DNA of 50,297 nt, taken from assembly GCF_016429015.1 (NCBI RefSeq), contig NZ_JAELTU010000037.1, positions 1-50,297 on the forward strand, given 5' to 3'. The notes below the pieces were generated by a model. It was given only the letters and a program-made list of their open reading frames with translations, was not told the DNA's origin and made no database searches. A program made the translations under genes and the position numbers. The DNA is from Rhizobium sp. ASV20 (GTDB lineage: Bacteria; Pseudomonadota; Alphaproteobacteria; Rhizobiales; Rhizobiaceae). Of this stretch, positions 7,722 through 16,770 are shown one piece after another. Every line of letters begins with the position of its first letter. Within the stretch, counting starts at the first letter, position 1.

Positions 7722-8843
7722 TCAATCCATACTGTCGCCTTCATCGCCGGCGGCAGGGGCCAACTGTTCGTATGTGGGAAGCGGCTGCTGGTTCGAGGTC
7801 GCAGGCCCGGTCTGCGGCGATTGTGTCTGCCGCATCTGCGGCATCTGAAGCGGAATCTGCTGAGCGGGTTGCCGTTTGTCGGCATCCTGCGGCTGCTGCT
7901 GCTTCATCAGCACTTCCACGTCGGTATTCATGCCCGCGGCCACTGTAAAATCGCGCTGATAGATCTTGTCCTTGTTGCGGGCAACGGCGGTATAGCGGCC
8001 TTCGGCCAACACCATCGTCGGGAAAGCGCTGACGCTCTCGCCGACGATATCGCCGGCCGAGGTCAGGATCGACCAGGCGGTATCGGCGATCGCCTCGCTT
8101 CCGGCGTCGGACACCAGCTTGAACGTGATCTTGGCGGCCCTGTGCTGGATAGTCGCCTCGGTGACCTTGCCGGCTTCCACCTGGATATCGGCGCGGATGA
8201 CGGCGTTGACCTCACCATATTCGGAAACGATGTGGTAGGTGCCGGCGCTAAGGCCGACGAGCGTATTCGGCTTGACATCATCCATGACGAGGCCACGCTC
8301 GCCATCGTCCTTGGCCTCGCTCGAATAGATCGAGAAGCTCAACTCATCCGGCGGGATTCGGACATCGGAACCGGATACGGCATTCAACACCATGCCGCCG
8401 GCATCGAGCACCATCGTCTGCTTCTGTGTTTCGCCTGTTTCCGAAACACTCAGCTTCTTGGTGACACCGGCGCGGCCAAAGGAAACATTCACGAAGTAAT
8501 CGCCGGGCAGAAGATGGAACGAGGCCGAGCCGCCCTTTGAGCTTGCCACCAGCGGCAGCTTGCCGTCTGCCCCCGCAATCGGACTGAAGACATACCAAGA
8601 AAGACCCTGTTGCTGCGGGCCGCTCTGCGGCGTCAGTTTGGCTTCCAGCGAAACATCGCGCAGCGTTCGGGCAGGGGAATTCTCGCCGTCGGGCGCAATG
8701 AAGGCGTTGAGCTTCGGCATCTTCATGCTGCCGTCGAGTTGCTTGAACTCTTTGAAAGCTTCCTGCGCCGAGGCGTTTGTACAGAGGCAGCCGAGAACCG
8801 CGAAAGCCGCGCTCAATCGGCGAGCCGATGAAATGCCTGACAT
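7722..8843 (-). CDS. Exported three-repeat protein of unknown function
   Basis: A 373-residue protein that I cannot assign to a characterised family. It has a Sec signal peptide (hydrophobic stretch about residues 9-21, likely cleavage after ASA near 26). The mature part shows three similar beta-rich modules, each ending in a pattern like L-x-x-G-x-Y followed by a strand pair: LLPGDY at 111-116, LSAGTY at 198-203 and LAEGRY at 279-284. These resemble carboxypeptidase-regulatory or Ig-like modules. The last 60 residues are rich in Gln and Pro. The ATG at 8843 is chosen because it gives a clean signal peptide; an upstream in-frame ATG at 8900 would overlap the nitroreductase control region. It is probably periplasmic or surface-associated. 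It is divergent from the nitroreductase gene. Confidence 0.75.
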   Translation of the reverse strand: MSGISSARRLSAAFAVLGCLCTNASAQEAFKEFKQLDGSMKMPKLNAFIAPDGENSPARTLRDVSLEAKLTPQSGPQQQGLSWYVFSPIAGADGKLPLVASSKGGSASFHLLPGDYFVNVSFGRAGVTKKLSVSETGETQKQTMVLDAGGMVLNAVSGSDVRIPPDELSFSIYSSEAKDDGERGLVMDDVKPNTLVGLSAGTYHIVSEYGEVNAVIRADIQVEAGKVTEATIQHRAAKITFKLVSDAGSEAIADTAWSILTSAGDIVGESVSAFPTMVLAEGRYTAVARNKDKIYQRDFTVAAGMNTDVEVLMKQQQPQDADKRQPAQQIPLQMPQMRQTQSPQTGPATSNQQPLPTYEQLAPAAGDEGDSMD

Positions 8844-8952
8844 GGGTTCCGAACCGATTGACTTCCGATAAGACACACGCCACTTCAAAACCAATGCCAT
8901 GACAAATTCAAGGCCTACATCCTCTTATCCGTTAAATGAAAGCAATCACTCC

Positions 8953-9540
8953 ATGAAAACCGATATTAAGCTGATCGATTATCTTGCCGTGCGCCGATCC
9001 ATTCCCGCGTTTCAAATGGCGGAGCCAGGCCCGGAAAAGGCCGAGATCGAGGAAATCATTCGATTGGCATCGCGCGTTCCCGATCATGGCAAGCTCGCGC
9101 CCTGGCGCTTCATCGTCTATCGCGGCGAGGAGCGCGCGCGGATCGGCGAGGAATTGCTGAAGCTCGCATTGGAGGCTAAGCCCGATCTGTCGGAAGAAAT
9201 GATCCAGGTGGAGCGCACCCGTTTCACGCGCGCGCCGGTGGTGGTCGCCGTCGTCAGCAAGGCAGCGCCGCACGTGAAGATCCCCGAGTGGGAGCAATTG
9301 ATGTCGGCCGGCGCGCTTTGCCTTAATCTGCTGATTTCCGCCAATGCCCATGGCTGGGTATCGAACTGGTTGACTGAATGGTTCGCCTATGACGAACGCG
9401 CCTATCCGCTGCTCGGCGTCGCTCCTGGCGAAAAAATCGCCGGCTTCATCCATATCGGTTCTTCGGACTTCCCGCCCGTGGAGCGTCCGCGTCCTGAGCT
9501 GGCGGAAACTGTAACCTGGGTCGGAGGCGGCAGCGCCTGA
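8953..9540 (+). CDS. Nitroreductase-family flavoprotein
   Basis: A 195-residue FMN-dependent nitroreductase-family protein (YdjA-like, short form). The FMN phosphate-binding RRSIPAF is near residue 12, with [16 protein letters not shown] near 41 and the late segment [13 protein letters not shown] near 165. The family reduces nitro or quinone compounds with NAD(P)H; the substrate here is unknown. The ATG at 8953 starts the conserved protein; another in-frame ATG at 8899 adds 18 polar residues and cannot be excluded. The stop codon overlaps the ATG of the flavin-reductase-like gene by one base, so the two flavoproteins are translationally coupled. Confidence 0.88.
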   Translation: MKTDIKLIDYLAVRRSIPAFQMAEPGPEKAEIEEIIRLASRVPDHGKLAPWRFIVYRGEERARIGEELLKLALEAKPDLSEEMIQVERTRFTRAPVVVAVVSKAAPHVKIPEWEQLMSAGALCLNLLISANAHGWVSNWLTEWFAYDERAYPLLGVAPGEKIAGFIHIGSSDFPPVERPRPELAETVTWVGGGSA

Positions 9541-10145
9541 TGTTCTATTCGACGGATACCAATAGGCATGGCCTGGCGCACGATCCCTTCAAGGCGATCG
9601 TTGCGCCAAGGCCGATCGGCTGGATCGGCAGCAAGGGCAGGGACGGTTCGCTGAACCTGTCCCCCTATTCCTTCTTCAATGCGGTCAGCGATCGGCCGAA
9701 ACTGGTGATGTTCTCCTCGTCTGGCCGCAAGGACAGTGCCCGCAATGTCGAGGAGACAGGTGTTTTCACCGCCAACCTTGTCAGTCGCAATCTCTTGGAG
9801 AAGATGAACCATTCGTCGATTGCGGCGCCTTATGGTGTCAGCGAGTTCGAGTTGGCCGGGTTGACGCCAGCACCGGCGAAATTGATCGACGCGCCGTATG
9901 TCGGCGAAGCCTTCGCGGTGCTCGAGTGCCGTGTGACAGAGATCCTCCAGCCCAAGGGCCTCGACGGTCAACCCTCCGAGAACATCATGGTCATCGGTCA
10001 GGTCGTGGGCATCCATATCGATGAGACGATCATCCGCGACGGCAAGCTCGATATGGCGCTTGCAAGGCCGGTCGCGCGCATGGGCTATATGGACTACGCC
10101 GAAGGCAGTGATGTTTTCGAAATGATGCGCCCCAAGGCTCCCTGA
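9540..10145 (+). CDS. Flavin reductase-like domain protein
   Basis: A 201-residue flavin-reductase-like (flavoredoxin-type) protein that should bind FMN. The core APRPIGWIGSKGRDGSLNLSPYSFFN is at residues 22-47, followed by KDSARNVEETGVFTANLVS. Family members supply reduced flavin or act on small aromatic substrates. It starts on the last base of the nitroreductase stop codon (TGATG), so it is surely translated with it. The pair probably works as an oxidoreductase unit, but this is inferred from proximity only. Length is normal for the family. Confidence 0.88.
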   Translation: MFYSTDTNRHGLAHDPFKAIVAPRPIGWIGSKGRDGSLNLSPYSFFNAVSDRPKLVMFSSSGRKDSARNVEETGVFTANLVSRNLLEKMNHSSIAAPYGVSEFELAGLTPAPAKLIDAPYVGEAFAVLECRVTEILQPKGLDGQPSENIMVIGQVVGIHIDETIIRDGKLDMALARPVARMGYMDYAEGSDVFEMMRPKAP

Positions 10146-10167
10146 TTTCAGTCATTGTTTTTGAGGG

Positions 10168-10197
10168 GTTAACGAACACGGTAAACGACCCGTAAAC
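10168..10197 (+). promoter_or_regulatory. Iterated GTTAAC/GTAAAC boxes before the DUF2336 gene
   Basis: GTTAAC (10168), GTAAAC (10181) and GTAAAC (10192) follow one another on the same strand, the last two exactly 11 bp apart, about 70 bp ahead of the GTG at 10267. They resemble an iterated regulator site. They do not fit the full CtrA consensus. Confidence 0.3.
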
Positions 10198-10266
10198 CTT
10201 TGCCCGCTAACGTTGGCAGCATGAGTTTGCGGGGCGGGAATCGCCTCGCCGATATCGGGGCGTTAC

Positions 10267-11403
10267 GTGATCATAGAAGCATTCCTTCGTTGGGCTGAGA
10301 CCGCAAAGGCAGAAAACCGGGCAAGGGCCGCAAATGCGCTCGGTCGCGCCTATCTGCAGTCGGAAATGCCGAAAGAAGAGCGGGTCGCTGCCGAGATGGC
10401 AATGACCTATCTGCTGGATGATCCGTCGCCTCGCGTGCGGCTTTCTCTCGCGGAAGCGGTTGCGCATTCCCCTGGATCTCCACGCAACGTGATCCTGACG
10501 CTTGCGGAAGACCAGCCCGAAATCGCGGGGCAGATCATTCTGTTTTCGCCTGTGTTTACCGATGCCGACCTGGTGGATCTTGCGCTGCACGGCAGCGACG
10601 TCACACGGGTTCTGATTGCGTCGCGCGGGCAGGTGCCACGCGTGGTTTGTGCGGCGCTCGCCGAAATCGGTGGAGAAACCGAGATCCTTTGTCTTCTGGA
10701 AAATGACGGGGCATTGCTATCGCAAGCTTCGCTGAAGCGCATTGCCGAGCGGCTTGGCGACAATGCCGACATACGCGGTCTTCTCCTGGCGCGCGACACC
10801 TTATCGTCCGATCTCAGGCACTTGCTGATGCGCCAGGTCAGTGAGGCCTTGTCGGAATCCGATCTCATCCAGAAAGTTATCGGAGCCGGCAGGCTGCAAC
10901 AGGTGACTCGTGAAGCCCGCGATTGCGCCACCGTCGTCATCGCGGGATCGGCGCAGCACGAACAATTGCCTGATCTGGTGGAACATTTGCGGCAATCCGG
11001 CTGGCTGACGCCGGCATTCCTGATGCACGCGCTCTGCTCCGGCAAGGTCGATTTCTTCGCCTGCGCGATCACCAGTCTTTCGGGCTGCGACGGACGGCGC
11101 GCGCGCGCCATCATCTCCAGGGGGCGTATGTATGCGATCCGTGCGCTCTACGAGAGCGCGGGTCTGTCCCGAGATATCAGCACCGTGTTCGTGGAGGCTA
11201 CGCTGATCTGGCGCGAGGCATCTCGCAAGAATGGCGAGACCATGCTGGAAAATGTCTCTTCGCATTTGGCTCGCAAGTTTCGTCCGAGGGAGCAAGCGGC
11301 CGCTGCCACACAGTTGCTCGATATGGTCGAGAAACTCGCAAACACCGAGCGCCGGCAGGCCGCGCGGAACTTTGCCGCACTGGCGACGCTTGCGGCAGCG
11401 TGA
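10267..11403 (+). CDS. DUF2336 protein
   Basis: A 378-residue DUF2336-family protein, a family found almost only in alphaproteobacteria and without an agreed function. The sequence is strongly helical, and many short segments look like degenerate HEAT-type helical repeats (for example DDPSPRVRLSLAEAVAHSP near residue 52). There is no signal peptide or membrane segment, so it is cytoplasmic. The start is a GTG at 10267, giving the family's MIIEAFLRW opening. It lies 34 bp before the acetyltransferase gene on the same strand, and the two may be co-transcribed. A scaffold-like role is possible from the helical repeats but is only inference. Confidence 0.85.
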   Translation: MIIEAFLRWAETAKAENRARAANALGRAYLQSEMPKEERVAAEMAMTYLLDDPSPRVRLSLAEAVAHSPGSPRNVILTLAEDQPEIAGQIILFSPVFTDADLVDLALHGSDVTRVLIASRGQVPRVVCAALAEIGGETEILCLLENDGALLSQASLKRIAERLGDNADIRGLLLARDTLSSDLRHLLMRQVSEALSESDLIQKVIGAGRLQQVTREARDCATVVIAGSAQHEQLPDLVEHLRQSGWLTPAFLMHALCSGKVDFFACAITSLSGCDGRRARAIISRGRMYAIRALYESAGLSRDISTVFVEATLIWREASRKNGETMLENVSSHLARKFRPREQAAAATQLLDMVEKLANTERRQAARNFAALATLAAA

Positions 11404-11436
11404 TATCCAGCAGGCGGTTCGTTTGCGAGGTACATC

Positions 11437-11901
11437 TTGTCGCTGACTATTTCAGTTGAATCCCCCCGCCAAAGTGGTGTCACCCGTCTCCTTGAGATGT
11501 CGGATGCCTACGCTGAATCGATCTATCCGGCAGAAAGCAACCACATGCTCGATCTCTCCTCGCTCGAGGAGCCGGCTGTAACCTTTTGGGTTGCCAGGAT
11601 TGATGGAAATATCGTCGGGTGCTGCGCTCTGGTCGAGGCTGGCGATGGAGCCGCCGAGATCAAGCGCATGTTCGTGGACCCTGCCGCCAGAGGGCAGAGC
11701 GTCGCCCGGAAATTGATGGAAACAGTCGAAGCAACGGCGATCGAAAAGCGTCTCGACGCCGTCCGACTTGAAACCGGCATCTATCAACCGGAAGCAATCG
11801 GCCTCTACAGGAGGTTTGGCTATGTCGAAATCCCAGCCTTCGGCAACTATCGACCGGACCCGCTCAGCCTCTTCATGGAAAAACGGCTAACACAGGCGTA
11901 G
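11437..11901 (+). CDS. GNAT-family N-acetyltransferase
   Basis: A 154-residue GNAT acetyltransferase. The acetyl-CoA pyrophosphate loop region is AEIKRMFVDPAARGQSVARKL near residues 69-89, where R-G-Q-S replaces the common Q/RxxGxG/A but keeps the spacing. A C-terminal LYRRFGYVEIP segment is typical. The acceptor is unknown. The start is a TTG at 11437 with GAGG six bases upstream; no ATG lies in frame early enough. It sits directly after the DUF2336 gene and ends 6 bp from the convergent permease gene. Confidence 0.85.
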   Translation: MSLTISVESPRQSGVTRLLEMSDAYAESIYPAESNHMLDLSSLEEPAVTFWVARIDGNIVGCCALVEAGDGAAEIKRMFVDPAARGQSVARKLMETVEATAIEKRLDAVRLETGIYQPEAIGLYRRFGYVEIPAFGNYRPDPLSLFMEKRLTQA

Positions 11902-11907
11902 GGCCGC

Positions 11908-13086
11908 CTATTTTTCGACGGAGTCCTGAAGTTCCAGCTGCAGCTCGGGCTCCGGCACATGCTGCTCTTCCGTCAATTCCGCCTCGCGGATCCATTCGCG
12001 CCAGATTGCGACGATGATCGCCATCAGCACGGGACCGATAAAGAGGCCAAGGAATCCCATGGTTTTCACGCCACCGACGAGGCCGAAAAAGGTTGGCAGG
12101 AACGGCAGCTTTATGGGACCACCGACCAGCTTGGGGCGAAGCGTCTTGTCGACGATGAAGAGTTCGATCGTGCCCCAAAGGAAGAGGGCTATACCGGCCC
12201 AAAGCGAGCCGCTGGCGACGAGATAGATGGAGACCAGCGACATGGATAGCGGAGCGCCACCAGGCACCAGAGCCATGACACCCGTAAGGACGCCGAGCGT
12301 AATCGCGGACGGTGCGCCTGCGATCCAATAGGCGACACCGAGAACAATGCCTTCACCGATGGCGATCAGAGTCATGCCCATAACGGTCGAGCTTATGGTC
12401 GCCGGCACGACACGGGAAATCCGCTCCCAGCGGTTCGGGAGTATACGTTCGCCGAGTAAATCGACCTGACGGACGAATGTCGAGCCGTCGCGATAGATGA
12501 AGAACAGAGCTATCAGCATGAACAGCAGGGTCAGCATGACGTGGAACGCATTGCCGCCGGCAGCGAGCACGGCGCGGTAAATATTACCGATATGCGCACC
12601 GCTGACGATCTGGGCCAACTCGCCCAGAGAGCCGGGGCTGCCGACATACTGCACCCATTGATCGCCGAGCCATGAGCCAATCACGGGCAAAGCCAGGATC
12701 CACTGCGGCGGCGGTGCGCCATCGCGATTGACATGCACCGCCCAACCGAACCAGTCGCGCACTTCGCCAGCCATATAAAGCGCAGAAAGAACGATCGGCA
12801 GCACGAGGAAGGTAACAATGAATGCGATGGCTATACTCGCCGCAAGCGTCGTATTTCCGTTGGTGCGGCGGACGAGATCACTGTAGAGCGGCCAGGTGGC
12901 GAAGCCGATGACTGCTGCTGCTAGAACAGGAACGAGGAAACCGTAGAAGAAGTAGATGCCGGCAACAGCTATGAGGATAAGAAGCCAGCGGGCGGCGGAG
13001 ATGGATGGTATAAGTGGCATTCGCGCATGCGCGCTCGGCCCGAGCCAACGATGCTCTTTCAGCTTCTGACGTTCAAAAACACCCAC
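11908..13086 (-). CDS. AI-2E family transporter (PerM type)
   Basis: A 392-residue polytopic inner-membrane protein with about eight hydrophobic segments, in the AI-2E transporter (PerM/YdiK) family. Family signatures include GEGIVLGVAYWIAGAPSA near residue 244 and VGGVKTMGFLGLFIGPVLMA near residue 337. Members have been linked to autoinducer-2 export or to Na+/H+ antiport, but most, including this one, have no known substrate. A GTG at 13086 opens the frame; an ATG at 13020 (starting MPLIPS) would remove 22 polar residues and is a reasonable alternative. Neither has a good ribosome site. The tail is acidic. Confidence 0.88.
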   Translation of the reverse strand: MGVFERQKLKEHRWLGPSAHARMPLIPSISAARWLLILIAVAGIYFFYGFLVPVLAAAVIGFATWPLYSDLVRRTNGNTTLAASIAIAFIVTFLVLPIVLSALYMAGEVRDWFGWAVHVNRDGAPPPQWILALPVIGSWLGDQWVQYVGSPGSLGELAQIVSGAHIGNIYRAVLAAGGNAFHVMLTLLFMLIALFFIYRDGSTFVRQVDLLGERILPNRWERISRVVPATISSTVMGMTLIAIGEGIVLGVAYWIAGAPSAITLGVLTGVMALVPGGAPLSMSLVSIYLVASGSLWAGIALFLWGTIELFIVDKTLRPKLVGGPIKLPFLPTFFGLVGGVKTMGFLGLFIGPVLMAIIVAIWREWIREAELTEEQHVPEPELQLELQDSVEK

Positions 13087-13109
13087 CAGACTTACTTCGC
13101 CCCACGTTA

Positions 13110-13140
13110 CTAGATCACCCGGTTATGGGGTATGATCTAG
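13110..13140. repeat. Inverted repeat upstream of the AI-2E permease gene
   Basis: CTAGATCA (13110-13117) and TGATCTAG (13133-13140) are perfect 8-bp arms with a 15-bp centre that holds a second CCC/GGG pairing. It lies between the permease start and the 3' end of the phytase-like gene, so it may be an operator of the first or a terminator of the second. Confidence 0.45.
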
Positions 13141-13225
13141 GCTCTTTCAAGGGCACCGCCCTGAAAGCCTCTTTATTCCGCTGCCGTGACAATAGCACGA
13201 CTGCCTTGACGATAAATATAAGTCG

Positions 13226-14356
13226 TCAGGCAGGTCGGCGAACTACCTTGAAAGCAAAGAATTGGGTCTTCTGTGTCGGATTGAAGTTGTTGTCTGAGAC
13301 GAGGATCAGCACGTCCGTACCATCCTTTGCCTTCCCGAAGGTAATACCTTCGATATTGTCGGGAACGAGGCCGAGGGCCCGCAGATCCATGATCTGCGTC
13401 TTGCGCACCGGCACGATCCGCTGGTCCGTCTTTGCCAGGGAAGGGATGTTCGAGATGTCGGTGGCACCATCGAGGTCGAACATGTTGATGACCACGGAAG
13501 TACCGACGCCTTCCGCGTAGCCGCGTTCGATCGAAAGCAGGCGACGATCGTCAAGCGCCATGATCTCGGACAGGCCGAAATCGTTCCAGCCCTTCGCCGT
13601 GGACGGAGCCTGCGGGATCGGCGCGATCGGGTAGGCATACTGCGCCTTCTGCTCGCCTGTCGCCACATCGTAACGGATGAGGCGGGAAAGCGCACCGCCG
13701 GTCAGCGTGGCGATCGGTCCGTCCTGATAGAGCGCCGACTCGGTGCCGACAATCAGGTCGCCGCCCGGCAAGAAGGCCATGCCTTCGAAGGCGAGATTGT
13801 CGCGAATGCCGGTGCTCTTGTCTGCCGTGGGAGCGAAATCAGTCGGAAGCGAGAATTCGCGCATGAAGCCTCCGTCACGGCTGGCGATCCGCACGAAGGG
13901 CGGCAGCAACGCCTTACCGTCGCCTTCGCTGGTCCAATAGATTCCGTCTCTGCCCAGGCGAATGGATTCGGCATCGACCTTCTTTGTCCCGAACGGCTGG
14001 CCATCCTTGTCTTTCAGCGTGACATGACCGAGAATCGCCACGCCCTTCAGGCCGCTGGCGCTGACGTCTATATCGAGATTGTAGAATCGCGCCGGCGCCT
14101 TTTCCGAGCGATCGTCGCTGATCGAGACATAGCGACCCGTGGACGGATCAAATTCGATACCCGAAAGACCGCCCACCTCGACACCGTTCTCGGTGAAACC
14201 CGTCGGGATATCATAGCTGCCGAGATAGGAGAGGCTGATACCCGCTTCGCAGTCGCCGAAGGGGCAGGGCACATCGATCGCGGTTCCGATCTCAAGAGCA
14301 GAGGCGGCATGACCAAACAGGAGAAAGGCGGCAGTTGTCAGAAATGGCTTCAACAT
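13226..14356 (-). CDS. Exported phytase-like esterase family protein
   Basis: A 376-residue protein of the esterase-like activity of phytase family. A Sec signal peptide covers about residues 1-20 (MLKPFLTTAAFLLFGHAASA). The mature part looks like a beta-propeller: GLSGIEFDPSTGRYVSISDDR, then GRDGIYWTSEGD, then NLAFEGMAFLPGGDLIVGTE and NIEGITFGK. Such proteins are periplasmic and the enzyme activity is usually undetermined. The ATG at 14356 gives the correct signal peptide; an in-frame ATG 63 bases upstream does not. It is a stand-alone gene. Phosphate-ester hydrolysis is suggested only by the family name. Confidence 0.87.
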   Translation of the reverse strand: MLKPFLTTAAFLLFGHAASALEIGTAIDVPCPFGDCEAGISLSYLGSYDIPTGFTENGVEVGGLSGIEFDPSTGRYVSISDDRSEKAPARFYNLDIDVSASGLKGVAILGHVTLKDKDGQPFGTKKVDAESIRLGRDGIYWTSEGDGKALLPPFVRIASRDGGFMREFSLPTDFAPTADKSTGIRDNLAFEGMAFLPGGDLIVGTESALYQDGPIATLTGGALSRLIRYDVATGEQKAQYAYPIAPIPQAPSTAKGWNDFGLSEIMALDDRRLLSIERGYAEGVGTSVVINMFDLDGATDISNIPSLAKTDQRIVPVRKTQIMDLRALGLVPDNIEGITFGKAKDGTDVLILVSDNNFNPTQKTQFFAFKVVRRPA

Positions 14357-14508
14357 GGCGAAAACATCAATCCAGATAGTGAAACGGCGGCATTGAGAAC
14401 AATGCCGCCATCTACTCATTCATCCATGACGCCTTCGTAACGGATATCCGACAATCCAGTAAAATTTCGGGAAATTCCGTTGGCAAGCAACCGGCGATTG
14501 CCTAGTCG

Positions 14509-16566
14509 TCAGATATCCAAATCCTCTGCGAAAGCGGCTCTCTCCTGAATGAAGCGGAAACGAGCATCAGCCTTCGTGCCCATCAGATTGTCGACGGCGT
14601 CACGCGTGCCCTCGAAATCGACGTCATCGATCTCGACGCGCAGGAGCGTGCGCTTGGACGGGTCCATTGTGGTTTCCTTGAGCTGCGCGGGCAGCATTTC
14701 ACCCAGACCTTTAAAGCGGCTGATCTCGACCTTGCTCCTGCCCCTGAACTCGGTTTCCATCAGCTCGAGCCGATGCGCATCATCTCGGGCGTAAATGGAC
14801 TTCGACCCCTGCGTGATCTTGTAAAGCGGCGGCACCGCCAAAAACAGGTGGCCGCCGCGAATGAGCTCAGGCATCTCCTGATAGAAGAAGGTAATCAGCA
14901 ACGAGGCGATGTGAGCGCCGTCGACGTCAGCATCGGTCATGACGACGATGCGTTGATAGCGAAGGTCTTCCTCGCGGTATCTCGTTCGCGTGCCGCAACC
15001 GAGTGCCTGCACCAGATCGGTGATCTGCTGGTTGGCGGAAAGCTTTTCGCGACCGGCGCTCGCAACGTTCAGGATCTTGCCGCGCAAGGGCAGTATGGCC
15101 TGATTGGTACGATTTCGCGCCTGCTTGGCCGAGCCACCTGCCGAATCGCCCTCCACCAGGAAGAGTTCGGCGCCCTCCGACGTACTCTGCGAGCAATCCG
15201 CCAACTTGCCCGGCAGACGCAGCTTGCGCACCGCTGTCTTGCGGTTGACTTCCTTTTCCTTGCGGCGACGCATGCGCTCGTCGGAGCGTTCGATCACCCA
15301 TTCCAGAAGCTTTTCTGCTTCGGCGGGATTGTCGGTAAGATAATGGTCAAAGGGATCGCGCAGCGTGTTCTCGACGAGGCGCTGGGCTTCGACTGTCGCA
15401 AGCTTGTCCTTGGTCTGACCGACGAATTCCGGTTCACGGATGAAGATAGACAACATGCCGACGCCGGAAATCATCACGTCGTCGGTGGTGATGTTGGCGG
15501 CGCGCTTGTTCTGGGTAAGCTCGGCGTAGTTCTTCAGGCCCTTGGTGAGCGCGATGCGGAAACCTGCCTCGTGCGTACCGCCTTCGGGTGTCGGGATCGT
15601 ATTGCAGTAGGAGTGGATCTGAGGGTCGCCGCCATACCAGGTGATCGCCCATTCGAGCGAGCCGTGGCCGCTTTCCTTTTCCGACTTGCCGGCAAAGATC
15701 TCGCGGGTAACGGTGAATTCGTTGCCCATCGTCGCCTTGAGGTAGTCCTTCAAGCCGCCGGGAAAATGGAAAACCGCTTTTTCCGGAACGTCCGCGCCTT
15801 CGGGCGCGAGCTCCGGATCGCAGCTCCAGCGGATCTCGACGCCGCCGAACAGATAGGCCTTGGAACGCGCCATGCGGAAAACACGGGCCGGATCGAAGCG
15901 GGCATGATCGCCGAAAATCTGTGGATCGGGGTGGAAGCGAATACGCGTGCCGCGACGATTGTGGACGTCGCCTAGCTCTTCGAGGCCGCCGACTGGCAGG
16001 CCGCGCGAGAAGCGCTGGCGATAAAGCTTGCGATTGCGGGCAACTTCGACTTCGAGATCGTCCGAAAGCGCGTTGACAACGGAAACGCCGACGCCGTGCA
16101 GACCGCCTGAGGTCTCATAGGCCTTACCGTCGAACTTACCGCCGGCATGCAGCTTGGTCATGATGACTTCGAGGGTTGACTTGCCTGGCACCTGCGGATG
16201 GTTTTCCACCGGAATGCCGCGACCGTTGTCGGTGACGGTGAGATATCCCTCCCGGTCAAGATAGACTTCGATGAAATTGGCGTGGCCGGCCACAGCCTCG
16301 TCCATCGAGTTGTCGATGACTTCAGCGAAAAGGTGGTGCAGCGCCTTCTCGTCGGTGCCGCCGATATACATACCGGGACGCATGCGGACCGGCTCGAGCC
16401 CCTCGAGAACCCGGATCGAGCTTGCACCATATTCTTCGGCCGAAGACGTGGTAGGCGCAGCGCGCGGCGCCGGTGCCGGCTTTTCAACCTTCACATCTGG
16501 CTTTTCGGCTGCCGCGGGCTTTGCGGGGCGGGGGAGTCCGGAGAAGAGATCGTTGCTGTTATCCAT
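14509..16566 (-). CDS. parE: DNA topoisomerase IV subunit B
   Basis: A 685-residue type IIA topoisomerase ATPase subunit, which with ParC separates linked daughter chromosomes. The GHKL ATPase motifs are EVIDNSMDEAVAG and TDNGRGIPVENHP, and the LHGVGVSVVNALS loop follows. The TOPRIM domain carries LVEGDSAGGSAKQARNR, then MTDADVDGAHIASLL with the metal aspartates. The final GLGEMLPAQLKETTMDP is typical of ParE rather than GyrB, as is the absence of the long GyrB insertion. A 45-residue low-complexity N-terminal extension rich in Ala, Pro and Lys precedes the ATPase domain, as in other rhizobial ParE proteins. Confidence 0.95.
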   Translation of the reverse strand: MDNSNDLFSGLPRPAKPAAAEKPDVKVEKPAPAPRAAPTTSSAEEYGASSIRVLEGLEPVRMRPGMYIGGTDEKALHHLFAEVIDNSMDEAVAGHANFIEVYLDREGYLTVTDNGRGIPVENHPQVPGKSTLEVIMTKLHAGGKFDGKAYETSGGLHGVGVSVVNALSDDLEVEVARNRKLYRQRFSRGLPVGGLEELGDVHNRRGTRIRFHPDPQIFGDHARFDPARVFRMARSKAYLFGGVEIRWSCDPELAPEGADVPEKAVFHFPGGLKDYLKATMGNEFTVTREIFAGKSEKESGHGSLEWAITWYGGDPQIHSYCNTIPTPEGGTHEAGFRIALTKGLKNYAELTQNKRAANITTDDVMISGVGMLSIFIREPEFVGQTKDKLATVEAQRLVENTLRDPFDHYLTDNPAEAEKLLEWVIERSDERMRRRKEKEVNRKTAVRKLRLPGKLADCSQSTSEGAELFLVEGDSAGGSAKQARNRTNQAILPLRGKILNVASAGREKLSANQQITDLVQALGCGTRTRYREEDLRYQRIVVMTDADVDGAHIASLLITFFYQEMPELIRGGHLFLAVPPLYKITQGSKSIYARDDAHRLELMETEFRGRSKVEISRFKGLGEMLPAQLKETTMDPSKRTLLRVEIDDVDFEGTRDAVDNLMGTKADARFRFIQERAAFAEDLDI

Positions 16567-16770
16567 AGAATTTCAAGCTGCTCAGATTGTTCTGGTGGGG
16601 CCAGACCCCTTTTATCACGCATTTGCTGCCGGTATTCGCGAATCACCGTGATTCTGCCAGAAACGGCACACAAGTGCGATGGCGCTCCACGATGGGGCGG
16701 ATCTATGAAGAGATTTGCGTCGTCGGGTGCGCGATAGCAAGCCCGATAGCCGATCAGAGGAAGTATCCGC

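Noticed and set aside
14773..15975. A 400-codon plus-strand frame antisense to parE
   Set aside because: No domain; parE on the other strand is a complete conserved protein.
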